A stretch of DNA of 12,070 nucleotides from Christensenella sp. UBA7868 (GTDB taxonomy: Bacteria; Bacillota; Clostridia; Christensenellales; UBA1242): NCBI GenBank assembly GCA_002501285.1, contig DLSG01000105.1, positions 5,049 to 17,118 on the forward strand, given 5' to 3'. The notes below the pieces were generated by a model. That model was not told the origin of the DNA, did not search any database, and was given only the letters and a program-made list of their open reading frames with translations. Position 1 is the stretch's first letter; each line of letters opens with the position of its first letter. Both the position numbers and the translations under genes were made by a program. Below, piece after piece: positions 1 to 9,002 of the stretch.

Positions 1-58
1 TAAAATTTTGCAATATTCTTTAAAATAATTGTAAACCTAAATATAGGAGTTTTTTGCA

Positions 59-3000
59 ATGAAAAAATTAAAAACTTTTGTTTTCATAATGGTATGTTTG
101 TTGTCAAGCACATTTTTGTTTGCCTGCAATGAACCTATTAAAGTAGAATCAATCAGTTTAAGCGAAACCGAAATTGTTTTACGCCCTGGCGAAAGCAAAG
201 ATGTTTTTGTGACCGTTAAACCTGATAACGCTACAAATAAAAATTTTGAATATGTTTTAACAGATGATAGTTTTATTACTTTTACTGTAAATGAAACTGA
301 TAAAACAAAAGCAACTATTACTGCAAAAACAGATTTAACTGGTACATTTACTGCATTTTTACAAGCGGTAAGTGAAGACGGAAATTTAAGAAGCGAACCT
401 TGTTTGATAACGGTTTACACCGACAAAACAAAATTGTTTGCTCCGCAAAATTTAAGATACGAACACGACAGTCAATTGATTTGTTGGGATAAAATAGATT
501 CTGCAAGTGGATATTCTCTTAAAGTTTCAATAGAAGGGCAAGAAGATGAAGATGTATTTTGCAGTGCAAATTTCTATAAAATAGATGAATATTATAATAA
601 AAAAATCTCTGTAAAAGTAAAAAGCGTTGGCGATAATGTTTTATATTTAGATAGTGATTATAGTGATAACACTTTTACATTCATGCAACTTGAAGAACCT
701 AAAAATTTAACAAATGTTAAAAACAAAATTAAATTTGATAAGGTTGAAAACGCAGAAAGATATGAAATTTATGTTTATGAAGGAAGTTTAAAGGATACCC
801 CTGATTATACTTACAGTGTAAACGATTCTGATTTTAATGAAAATGAAGGTTATGAACTTTACATATTAAACAATCCAGGTAAAAAGTATTTTGTAAAAGT
901 AAAAGCGTTTGCCGCTGTTTCAAGTGAAGTTGTTTGTTACGAATCTAAATGTGTAAATTATATTGAAGTTAACAAAATTGCAACACCTCTTGTTAATAAT
1001 TCAAATTTAAAATTCACATATTCAACAAACACAATTTCTTGGACAAGTAATCCTAATGCAAGCGGATATAAATTAAATAGATATAAAAATGGGGTTCTTG
1101 ATAAGGAATACACTTTCACTGGTGAAACCGCAAACACAAATATGCTTATTATAGATACATCTAGCGACAAACTTTTAAGCGGAAAATATGAATATAAACT
1201 TATCGTTTTAGGAAATGGCGTAAACTATCTTGATAGTGAAGAAAGTGAAGGGCTAGCAATTGAAAAATTATCAAGCCCAGTTATGCAAATTTCTGGCGGA
1301 GAAATTGTTTGGAATGAAATTGAAAATATAAGCGGTTATACTTTTGAAATTGTTGGAAGAAAAACTGAAAACTTAACAAAAAATCAAACAAATTATTCAC
1401 TAGCCAACAAGTTTAACGAAACTTTTGCTGCTGGAACTTATAGATTTAGAATTAAGAGCCTAGGAAATGGAACAAACACTATTTCAAGTGAATTTAGTGA
1501 AATTTGTAGTTTTGACAAATTAACAAACCCTGAAATGCCAACACTTGTTGATAATAAATATGTTGTAATTAATGTTTTAGATGTTGTAACAAGCGTAAAA
1601 GTTTCTATTACACATCTAACAAATTCGGGAAGTGTAGATTTTGTTGAAGAAAAGGTTTTAAGCAATTTTGATTTGTCCTCATCAAAAACTGCAAGATTTG
1701 ATTTGCAAGACGGATTATATAATGAGAATTTATATCCAGAAGGAAATTATAAAATCAGCGTAAAAGCGTTTGGAAATGGCTTTATTTCAAGCGAATTTAG
1801 TGACACACTTGAAGTTTATAAACTTTCAAGCAAAACAACCTTAAAAGTTGAAAATGGCGAACTTTCATATTCAAAACCTGAAAATTGCAATAAGGTTGAA
1901 GTTCTTTTAAATGGCGTTAAAGTTTACAGCGAAAATCCAGAAGATTTTGACATTAACACAATTAATGGCTTTGAAGCGGGCAGAGAATATTATATTGAAT
2001 TAAGATATTATCCACAAGCCAACACAAATTTTGTTATAAGTAACAAAACTGAAAAAACAATGTTTGAAAAAATTTATTCTCAAATAAATAAATTATCAAT
2101 TGAAAATGGCGAGATAGTGGCTTCGGCATCAATTACTGGAACAGCAGTTTTTGAAGTTAGGGTTAATGGAAGTGACGAGTTTAAAGAATATTACACAATT
2201 AGCGATATAAAACTTGAAGAAAATAATATTTATAAAATTAGAATGTATTTTAAAGGTGGAGATTATTATCTAAACAGTGATTACTCTAATGAAGTTGAAG
2301 CAAAAATTGCCATTGGAATTTCAGATTTAGATATAAATAATGGTAAAATTTCATTTACATCTAATAATGCTACAAATTATAAAGCAATTGTAAAGAGTGC
2401 GGGACAAGAAAAAATTGTTCAAAATATTGGAGTATTAGCAAGTTATAACGAGGACGGACAAAAAATTAGTTTTGACCTTAAAGATTTAATTTCAAGTATT
2501 ATTCCGTTAGAATATAATTCTCTTGGTGAAAATTTGGTTTTAACAATTGAAGCCGAAGGAAGCAAAACTGATAATGAACTTGACAGACAAAAATTTGCTG
2601 GTTTAAGTAATGTTTCAAATAATGCATATATAAATTATAGATTAGTATCAGAAATTCTAAATTTAAGTTTATCGCAAGATACATTCAGTTTTAACACTTG
2701 TGGTGCTGAAAACTATTACGCAATTTTGCAAGAAGGCGTAAATGATTCTATAAATGTAAATCTAAAAAATTTAGGAAGTTTTGTAAATAATAACAATGTT
2801 GACGGAATTGCTACTTTCTCGATGACTGAAATTATTAAAAATGCTTATGCCGAAACTTACGGAACATTATCCGACATAATTAAAATTTACGTAAATTGTG
2901 GCGGTCTTGTAAATCCATTTAAAATTTCAAATGATGTTGTTTTATTTAACAAAGTTGATGCGTCAAACGACATTTATATTAATCTTTTAAATAGTCCTAC

Positions 3001-6000
3001 AAATCTGAATGCAAGCAAATTATTTGATTTGACAACAGATAGTTCTATGATTGACGATGATAATATTGGATTAAATAGGTTGTATTTTGATTGTAACGAA
3101 AATGCAAAAATGTTCGAGTTTAATTATACAAACTCAGCAAACGAAACAAAAACTAAAATTTTAACAACAGGAAATTACCTTTCTGTTTATAAAACAAAAG
3201 ATAATGTAATAACTTATGTGATTAATACAAACTTTTTAGAAGCAGATACTTATTCGTTTACAATAAAAGCGATGAGCAATGTTAAAGGAAGTTTTAATCA
3301 AAGTTTAAATGCTTATGTTTATGATTATGATAGTTTTGACTATGCAAATCTTACAGATATTACAAAACTTAACACCCCAGAAGAGATTACTTGCACAGAC
3401 GGGAAAATAACAATTGTTGATAATTCTCCAAATCTTGATAATTGTATTTATATTTTATCTGTTAATGATAAGTATATTTACGATGATGTTTTAGATGCAG
3501 GACAAGATTTAAACGATTTGTTGGATATGATTTCTTCTGGCGAAACCGACCAAATTGTAAAAGCGGTTAAATTAATTAATAATTTTAAAACAAAAGAGAG
3601 AATTTTGCCAGCTTCTTGTTGCGGAACAATGGAAATTTCTTGCTTAAAAATTGCAATACCTTCTCTTCCAGAAAATGCACTAGGGTTATTACTTAACCTA
3701 GAAAAAATCAAAAAAGGCGGAGCCGCAATTCAAGCGGATAAACCTAAAGAAATAACAGTAACAAGACTTGAAACTCCAAAACCTGTTTTGAAAAATGGAA
3801 TCATCGAGTGGAATGCTATTGAAAATGCAGAAAGTTATTTCATTTATCAAACAAAAGAAGAAGACGGAAAAGTTGTTATTGATTATGATAAATTGATTTC
3901 TAAAATTGATGCTGGAAATTCGCTTAAATATAATTTATACGAACATTTTTCTGGGTTGGCTGGAACTTATTCGGTAGCAATGCTTGCAGCAACAACTCAA
4001 AATAATTATCTTTCAAGTTCAAAATCTGCTGATTGCAAATTTGAAATTTTACAAATACCAAATTTATATATAGAAAATGGTAAGATTAACTGGAATCTAG
4101 TTATGAATGCGTCTGGTTATAGACTTGATGTTTATAAAGATGGAAGTTTGTTTGATACTTTATATCTAAACAAAGACGATATCAGTTATGATGCGCAAAA
4201 ATCTTCTAAAAACAATTTGCTTGAAAGCGGAGAATATGAATTTAGAATTACTGCTCTTGGTGAAATTGAAAGAAATAGCCTTGGTAATATTATTGATGAA
4301 ACTAATGTTATTAAAAGTTTAACTTCGGCTGAAAATGCTTGTAAAGCATTTAAACTCCAAACTCCACAAGCGGTGAGAGTTGAAGATGGACTTGTGGCTT
4401 TAAGTTCGGTAAACGAAAATACAGGTGTTGAATATTACAGTCTATTTATTAATGGAAAAGAAGTTAAGGTTGATAGAAATCAATTAAAATTCGAATTAAA
4501 TGCTCAATATAAAGCAGGTATATATGAATTTTATTATCGTGCTATTGGTGGAAGCACTTGCTTAACAAGTAATTATTCCGACAGGTTTAGTGCTAAAAAA
4601 CTTGACGAAACAAGTAAAATTAAAATTTTGGACGGAGAACTTGTTTGGGAAGAAGTTGAAAGTGCAAACTACGATAATGGAAACAGTACAGTAAAATATA
4701 GTTTTACAGTAAACACAGAAAGTCAAGTTTATAAAGATATTACTACTGAAACATTATTTGAAATTAGTAAACAAGATTTAGTGCCTTATGGTATTTATTC
4801 ATTTACTGTTAAAGCACTTGGTGATAACAGTTATTATCTAAATGGAAACACAAAAGTTTTACAAAAAGTTGTAAAACTAGGAGATGTTAAAAATATTCGT
4901 ATTGAAAACGGTGTTTTAACTTGGACAGATCCAAAACCTAGCGATTTTGTTGGGCTTCCTGCAAATGCAAAAGCAAGTCCGAACGGATATAAATTAATAA
5001 TTGAAAAAGGCTATGACTCTTATGAGTATAATCTTGAAGACGGCGTTGAAAACTTTGTTTTAGATGCAAGTTTTGAAGATGGAACATATAGTATTTCAAT
5101 TCAAAATCTAGGTGACAGAACTGATAGTGATGAATATTTGTATGCAAATAGTAAAATTCAAAATAAAGTAATTTACAAATTGTTGCCATTAACAAATCTT
5201 AATATTTCTGACGGTATAAACTTAAAATGGGACAATGCTAATACAAGACTTGTTCAAGAATTTTATGTTTATATTTCGCTTGCTGGAGAACAAGGCGTAA
5301 CAAATTATGAAGGCGTTTTGGAAAGCAAAAATTCACAAATTAAATTTGAAAATATTTGTTACTATATTAATAGTGACAATGAAAGAATTTTAATTCTATC
5401 TACTGATAAAAATATTATTACAAGTGAAGACGGAACGCAAAGATACAACTCTTACAAAGTTTATAAATTTGACGGCGAAGGAACTTATACGGTATCTATT
5501 AAAGCATATGGAAACACAAGATATATTAACTCTGAAATAAGTAATACAATTTCAATTGTTAGACCAAAAGAAGTTCAAAACTTGCTTGTTCAAAACGGAA
5601 AAGTTTCATGGGCTGGTTCTGTTGGCGCAAATGGCTATATTTTAACTCTTACTAGATATACTATAAATGAAAGCGGTGAAAAAGTTATTGACACTGAATA
5701 TAATAAAAATTACTCGCTTGTTTATGTAAACAAAACTTACTATAATCTTCAAGATGTAAATTATTATTACAATATTTCAGTTAGAGCATACTCACTTGTT
5801 GCAAGTGAAGAAAATCAAACAATGGCTTCAAAACCTGTTGTTATAGAAGATTATTTATTTAACACCTTTACAGACGGAAATGGAACAAGTGAAAATCCTT
5901 ACTTAATTACAGACGAACAAACGCTTGCTTTAATTAAGTATAACAATACAGCATATTATAAACTTTCACAAAATATTGACCTTACAAATAATTGGACTCC

Positions 6001-7150
6001 ATTATTCACAGACACATATCCTTTTGCTGGTTGTTTAGATGGAAATGGAAAAACTATTAAAGGTTTAAGAATTGTTGACACTTATACATATTCTGGACTT
6101 CTTGGATATATCGGAACTGATACTATTAGTGATGACCGTGTAGTTGACGGAGTAAGAACAGAATTTATTCCAAGTGAAAATCAAACTGTTAAAGGAAAAG
6201 TTTATAATATAGACTTTAACGATGCGTTAGTTTCAAGTGGTTTGAATGTCGCAGTAATTGCTGGTGTAAACGAAGGTGAAATTTTAAAAGTAAATATTAG
6301 AAATGCTAGAATTACATCAAATTCTGAAATTTTGGTTGATGTTGGAGCATCTTACAAATCTATCTATTCAGGTCTTGTGGTTGCAGAAAACAAAGGAAGA
6401 ATTGAACAAGTTTCTGTTCAAAACGATGAAAGCAATACAAAGGTTGAACCTACTGCTAAGACAACTTTGTATTCTGGTGGTATTTGTGCTATTAATAGCG
6501 GTGAAATTATTTATTGTTATGTAAATGTTGACGTTTATGGAACAGTAAGTGGTGGTATTAGTGCTATTAACAACGGAACAATTGATTTCTGTGGATTCTA
6601 TGGAATGATTAGTTGCGCTAACTATTCTTCAAACAGAACAACATTAATTGCTTGTGCGGGCGGAATTTGTGCTATTAACAACGCAGGAGCAAGAGTTTCT
6701 AATGTTATTGTTGAGAGTGATAGATTTGCTACATCGGAAGGCGGAATTTCAAATGTATCAAAAGTTAATGTTCAAAGCAATATAGTTTATATTGGTGGAC
6801 TAATTGGAGATAATAAAGGTAAATGCTTTAATGGTTATGCAAAAATAGACTTGTTTAACAGAAGCGGAAAAGATGTTGATTGTGTTCTTGGATATTTATT
6901 CGGGTATAACACAAACAATACTGTAAACAATAATAAGTATGTTTTAAGTGATGAAACCGAAGCATTAGTAGAAAGTAGTGGTGTAGTAATTGATTCTTCT
7001 AACTGTGAAGTTTCTGGCTTAACATCTGCTTTAATAGATGAATTTAACACTTCAAAAGATAATAATAACTTTGAATGGGCAGAAATTGGATATTACCAAT
7101 TTAATGACGAGATAAAAATGCAAATAAATTTTGGATTTAACAGAATTTAA
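59..7150 (+). CDS. Giant modular surface lipoprotein (Ig-like, ~18 FN3-like modules, GLUG-like C-terminal domain)
   Basis: A 2363-residue predicted lipoprotein. Residues 1-23 form a lipoprotein signal peptide: Lys-rich start, hydrophobic core, and lipobox L20-F-A-C23, so Cys23 would be lipidated and the body lie outside the membrane. Residues about 30-120 resemble a bacterial Ig-like (Big_2) domain (VESISLSETEIVLRPGES). Residues about 128-1930 form roughly 18 degenerate FN3-like modules of about 100 residues. The recurring start is like 'L..P.....NG.I.W..v.NASGY' and the recurring end like 'Y.i.vKAlGng..yl.SeyS'. From about 1935 the TDGNGTSENPYLI opening and DGNGKTIKGL introduce a beta-repeat domain with five GLUG-like motifs near 2104, 2139, 2164, 2200 and 2245. 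There is no sortase signal or C-terminal membrane segment. AGGAG (45-49) lies 9 bases before the ATG. The 58 bases upstream show no convincing promoter. A role in adhesion or matrix is inferred from architecture and from the SipW/TasA-like neighbours. Confidence 0.85.
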   Translation: MKKLKTFVFIMVCLLSSTFLFACNEPIKVESISLSETEIVLRPGESKDVFVTVKPDNATNKNFEYVLTDDSFITFTVNETDKTKATITAKTDLTGTFTAFLQAVSEDGNLRSEPCLITVYTDKTKLFAPQNLRYEHDSQLICWDKIDSASGYSLKVSIEGQEDEDVFCSANFYKIDEYYNKKISVKVKSVGDNVLYLDSDYSDNTFTFMQLEEPKNLTNVKNKIKFDKVENAERYEIYVYEGSLKDTPDYTYSVNDSDFNENEGYELYILNNPGKKYFVKVKAFAAVSSEVVCYESKCVNYIEVNKIATPLVNNSNLKFTYSTNTISWTSNPNASGYKLNRYKNGVLDKEYTFTGETANTNMLIIDTSSDKLLSGKYEYKLIVLGNGVNYLDSEESEGLAIEKLSSPVMQISGGEIVWNEIENISGYTFEIVGRKTENLTKNQTNYSLANKFNETFAAGTYRFRIKSLGNGTNTISSEFSEICSFDKLTNPEMPTLVDNKYVVINVLDVVTSVKVSITHLTNSGSVDFVEEKVLSNFDLSSSKTARFDLQDGLYNENLYPEGNYKISVKAFGNGFISSEFSDTLEVYKLSSKTTLKVENGELSYSKPENCNKVEVLLNGVKVYSENPEDFDINTINGFEAGREYYIELRYYPQANTNFVISNKTEKTMFEKIYSQINKLSIENGEIVASASITGTAVFEVRVNGSDEFKEYYTISDIKLEENNIYKIRMYFKGGDYYLNSDYSNEVEAKIAIGISDLDINNGKISFTSNNATNYKAIVKSAGQEKIVQNIGVLASYNEDGQKISFDLKDLISSIIPLEYNSLGENLVLTIEAEGSKTDNELDRQKFAGLSNVSNNAYINYRLVSEILNLSLSQDTFSFNTCGAENYYAILQEGVNDSINVNLKNLGSFVNNNNVDGIATFSMTEIIKNAYAETYGTLSDIIKIYVNCGGLVNPFKISNDVVLFNKVDASNDIYINLLNSPTNLNASKLFDLTTDSSMIDDDNIGLNRLYFDCNENAKMFEFNYTNSANETKTKILTTGNYLSVYKTKDNVITYVINTNFLEADTYSFTIKAMSNVKGSFNQSLNAYVYDYDSFDYANLTDITKLNTPEEITCTDGKITIVDNSPNLDNCIYILSVNDKYIYDDVLDAGQDLNDLLDMISSGETDQIVKAVKLINNFKTKERILPASCCGTMEISCLKIAIPSLPENALGLLLNLEKIKKGGAAIQADKPKEITVTRLETPKPVLKNGIIEWNAIENAESYFIYQTKEEDGKVVIDYDKLISKIDAGNSLKYNLYEHFSGLAGTYSVAMLAATTQNNYLSSSKSADCKFEILQIPNLYIENGKINWNLVMNASGYRLDVYKDGSLFDTLYLNKDDISYDAQKSSKNNLLESGEYEFRITALGEIERNSLGNIIDETNVIKSLTSAENACKAFKLQTPQAVRVEDGLVALSSVNENTGVEYYSLFINGKEVKVDRNQLKFELNAQYKAGIYEFYYRAIGGSTCLTSNYSDRFSAKKLDETSKIKILDGELVWEEVESANYDNGNSTVKYSFTVNTESQVYKDITTETLFEISKQDLVPYGIYSFTVKALGDNSYYLNGNTKVLQKVVKLGDVKNIRIENGVLTWTDPKPSDFVGLPANAKASPNGYKLIIEKGYDSYEYNLEDGVENFVLDASFEDGTYSISIQNLGDRTDSDEYLYANSKIQNKVIYKLLPLTNLNISDGINLKWDNANTRLVQEFYVYISLAGEQGVTNYEGVLESKNSQIKFENICYYINSDNERILILSTDKNIITSEDGTQRYNSYKVYKFDGEGTYTVSIKAYGNTRYINSEISNTISIVRPKEVQNLLVQNGKVSWAGSVGANGYILTLTRYTINESGEKVIDTEYNKNYSLVYVNKTYYNLQDVNYYYNISVRAYSLVASEENQTMASKPVVIEDYLFNTFTDGNGTSENPYLITDEQTLALIKYNNTAYYKLSQNIDLTNNWTPLFTDTYPFAGCLDGNGKTIKGLRIVDTYTYSGLLGYIGTDTISDDRVVDGVRTEFIPSENQTVKGKVYNIDFNDALVSSGLNVAVIAGVNEGEILKVNIRNARITSNSEILVDVGASYKSIYSGLVVAENKGRIEQVSVQNDESNTKVEPTAKTTLYSGGICAINSGEIIYCYVNVDVYGTVSGGISAINNGTIDFCGFYGMISCANYSSNRTTLIACAGGICAINNAGARVSNVIVESDRFATSEGGISNVSKVNVQSNIVYIGGLIGDNKGKCFNGYAKIDLFNRSGKDVDCVLGYLFGYNTNNTVNNNKYVLSDETEALVESSGVVIDSSNCEVSGLTSALIDEFNTSKDNNNFEWAEIGYYQFNDEIKMQINFGFNRI

Positions 7151-7165
7151 CAAAAAGGTGGCAAA

Positions 7166-7768
7166 ATGAAACAATATAACTTTAAGTTAATTTATAAAAA
7201 ATACAATAAAAAAGCGACAATAGCAAAAAACATTGTTATATTGTTTCTATTGCTGATTTTTGCTAGTTTAGCATTGATGTATTGTTTGGGTAAATTTCAA
7301 ATTTTGCATATTTTAACAAATAGTTCGGCACCTTTTCATCCTGCTGGTTCACTTGCGGTAGAGTTTAAAACTGATTTTGATAAATTGGAAGTTGGCGATT
7401 TTGTTACTTGGAGTAATTCGGGTGGAAAAATGTTTGTCACTCACCAAATTGTAAAAATTGATAAAGAAAACCGTACTTTTGTTTGCAGTCAACAACAATT
7501 TGATGACGATGGTAATTTGCTTCCTATGGACAAGTGGCAAGAATCAAGATTTGACGGAACTCACACCGAGGATCAATATTACGGAAAAGTTTTATTTTCA
7601 ATTCCTAAACTTGGTTTAATTATGACAAGTGTAAAAGAAATGGTTATAACAAATTCGGGGATAAATCTTCTGGGAATAATTATATTAGTTTTGGCTTTTA
7701 TGGTTTATTATCTGGCCTCTAAACTTGTATATGTTCCAACTTATATATTAAGGGAGAAACAAAATTGA
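7166..7768 (+). CDS. SipW-like (S26B) signal peptidase I
   Basis: A 200-residue membrane peptidase of the SipW/ER-type signal peptidase family, which removes signal peptides at the outer face of the membrane. Membrane segments lie at about 20-42 and 165-188, enclosing an extracytoplasmic catalytic domain. The segment TNSSAPFHPAGS (51-62) lines up with the family's SGSMEPTLPVGS box and gives Ser53 as nucleophile. FVTHQIV (90-96) supplies the His93 that replaces the lysine of ordinary bacterial type I peptidases. GKVLFSIPKLG (140-150) matches the usual last conserved box. Oddities: the Met after the catalytic Ser is replaced, and the usual KGDxN segment is replaced by SQQQFDDDGN (108-117) plus an insert ending THTEDQYY. 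The start has AAAGGTGG 4 bases upstream and follows the lipoprotein stop by 15 bases. It is probably cotranscribed with, and acts on, the two TasA-like proteins downstream; that pairing is inferred. Confidence 0.85.
   Translation: MKQYNFKLIYKKYNKKATIAKNIVILFLLLIFASLALMYCLGKFQILHILTNSSAPFHPAGSLAVEFKTDFDKLEVGDFVTWSNSGGKMFVTHQIVKIDKENRTFVCSQQQFDDDGNLLPMDKWQESRFDGTHTEDQYYGKVLFSIPKLGLIMTSVKEMVITNSGINLLGIIILVLAFMVYYLASKLVYVPTYILREKQN
7751..7767 (+). promoter_or_regulatory. RBS and TTG start with TTGA stop/start overlap
   Basis: AGGGAG (7751-7756) sits 8 bases before a TTG start codon at 7765. In TTGA (7765-7768) the start shares bases with the TGA stop of the peptidase gene. No ATG in the right frame gives a comparable site, so the TTG start is chosen. 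The overlap suggests translational coupling of the peptidase and its probable substrate. Confidence 0.7.
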
Positions 7769-8313
7769 CAAAAGTTAAAAAAATAGAGATAATTTTAATA
7801 ACTGTTTTAATGCTGATAATAATTTCACTTTCAGTTAGTCTTTCTGCGGCATATTTTAAATATAAAAAGCAGTTTTCTTCTGGTGGGGAACTTCCAATAC
7901 TGAATATAGATTATTCAATAAATCCTGGTGGCGAATCTGCGCTAAATGAAATTTACTATCAACCGTCTGATGTTAATATTAGTGTGGATTTGTCAACCGA
8001 AGGGAATAATATAAACGGATATGTTAGAGTTTATGTTTTAATAAGTTGGATTAACGGACTTAACAATACTCCACGAGATAACGAAGGAAACTTGCTAACG
8101 GCGTGCAAAATAGAATATGACGAAAATGTGTGGGAAGTTAGAAATGGATATTATTATTTAAAATCAGAATTTATGACACCAGACACAAAAGTAAATTTGT
8201 TTAGTAAAGTTGTTTTTTCAGATAGTTTACCAGACACCTATGTGGGTGAAGCGGTAAAAATAAAAGTTTTAGCGGAAATATATCAGGCAACAAATAAACC
8301 TGAAAATTGGTAG
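7765..8313 (+). CDS. TasA/camelysin-like secreted protein, probable SipW substrate (first copy)
   Basis: A 182-residue protein with a Lys-rich start and one hydrophobic segment (about 7-29, ending SLSAAYF) that could be a signal peptide or anchor. This matches the layout of SipW substrates, where cleavage falls near an Ala-x-Phe end. The rest looks beta-rich: a NPGGES segment (53-58), a strand YVRVYVLISW (86-95) and a C-terminal strand KIKVLAEIYQAT (165-176), which resembles the ending of TasA/camelysin-family proteins. No sortase motif is present. Translation starts at TTG (see the RBS entry) and overlaps the peptidase gene by 4 bases. In Bacillus, TasA forms biofilm fibres after SipW processing; a similar matrix or fibre role here is inferred from the neighbour and the fold-like pattern, not from clear sequence identity. 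It could also be a generic membrane-anchored beta-domain protein. Confidence 0.65.
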   Translation: MTKVKKIEIILITVLMLIIISLSVSLSAAYFKYKKQFSSGGELPILNIDYSINPGGESALNEIYYQPSDVNISVDLSTEGNNINGYVRVYVLISWINGLNNTPRDNEGNLLTACKIEYDENVWEVRNGYYYLKSEFMTPDTKVNLFSKVVFSDSLPDTYVGEAVKIKVLAEIYQATNKPENW

Positions 8314-8324
8314 GAGAAAGTATG
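8312..8324 (+). promoter_or_regulatory. RBS deciding the start of the second TasA-like gene
   Basis: AGGAG (8312-8316) overlaps the TAG stop of the previous gene and lies 5 bases before the ATG at 8322. The frame is open further back to a TTG at 8307, but that codon has no ribosome binding site and lies upstream of this one, so 8322 is the better start. Confidence 0.8.
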
Positions 8325-8897
8325 AGTAAAAAAGCAAGTATTATAACAATAGTGGTAATGTGTGTTTTATCTTTTACGCTTTTAACGCTAAATTTAACTT
8401 TATCACTTTTTGGAGATAGAATTGACAAAACTGGTATTGTTCAATTTAAACAACATAAACTAGACATTGAAATTGTTGATAATGATTCAATAGTTTTGGA
8501 AAAAGAAGAACTAACAATTGGCAGTATTGCAACAAGAAAAATAAATATTTCAAATCCTGAAAATTCTACAAGTTGTGCTTTCAGAATTTGGCTTGAATTT
8601 TATGTTGACGGAAGTTTAGACAATAACTATTTATCGTTAAGTTTAGACGAAGCAAAATTTAAACAAAGCGAAAGTGGAAAATGGTATTATAATAGTGTTT
8701 TGGCCTCTGGCGGCAAAATTCAAGATTTAGTGTTAACTTTTAATGTAAACGATGTTAGAAGTGAAGATTATCAAGGTAAAAGTTATAGTTTAAAACTTTT
8801 TGTTGAATCTACGCAGTCAACAAAAATAGCCGTTAATGAATGGAATAATGACTATTCTGTTGAGTGGTATGAAGGAATAAAATCAAGTTTGGAATAA
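8322..8897 (+). CDS. TasA/camelysin-like secreted protein, probable SipW substrate (second copy)
   Basis: A 191-residue protein counted from the ATG with the strong RBS. It has a single hydrophobic segment at about residues 5-30 ending TLSLFGDR, then GIVQF at 38-42 and the strand KLDIEIV at 46-52. The body carries ELTIGSIATRKINISNP (63-79) followed by AFRIWLEFYV (86-95). This is the 'spacing element, strand, Asn, Arg-containing strand' arrangement seen in TasA/camelysin-like SipW substrates. It shares this plan with the preceding protein but differs widely in sequence, so the pair is either an old duplication or two distinct subunits (for example a major fibre and a minor component). The gap to the upstream gene is 8 bases and a terminator follows 3 bases after the stop, so it is the last gene of the operon. 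Assignment rests on layout and context. Confidence 0.6.
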   Translation: MSKKASIITIVVMCVLSFTLLTLNLTLSLFGDRIDKTGIVQFKQHKLDIEIVDNDSIVLEKEELTIGSIATRKINISNPENSTSCAFRIWLEFYVDGSLDNNYLSLSLDEAKFKQSESGKWYYNSVLASGGKIQDLVLTFNVNDVRSEDYQGKSYSLKLFVESTQSTKIAVNEWNNDYSVEWYEGIKSSLE

Positions 8898-8900
8898 TTT

Positions 8901-8933
8901 AAAAAACAAGAGTAAATTTGCTCTTGTTTTTTT
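8901..8933 (+). terminator. Intrinsic terminator closing the lipoprotein/SipW operon
   Basis: The core stem AACAAGAG (8905-8912) pairs perfectly with CTCTTGTT (8921-8928) across an 8-base loop. It extends with upstream A's against downstream T's and runs into a T-tract ending at 8933. It begins 3 bases after the last stop codon of the operon. Confidence 0.9.
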
Positions 8934-8960
8934 ATTAGATATTTTATATATTTAAGTAAA

Positions 8961-9002
8961 AATTTCATTTTTTTAATTTCATTTTTTTAATTTCATTTTT
9001 TT
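8961..9002. repeat. Three perfect tandem copies of a 14-base unit
   Basis: The unit AATTTCATTTTTTT occurs three times without change (8961-8974, 8975-8988, 8989-9002). It runs directly into the AATTT array. It lies between the operon terminator and the rmuC promoter and has no coding potential. Confidence 0.95.

Noticed and set aside
4938..5195. Open frames on the minus strand and in other frames inside the giant gene and rmuC
   Set aside because: They lack ribosome binding sites and protein-like composition and lie inside well-supported genes; they are shadows.
8307..8321. Upstream TTG start extending the second TasA-like protein by five residues
   Set aside because: It lies before the strong AGGAG at 8312-8316, which is correctly spaced only for the ATG at 8322.
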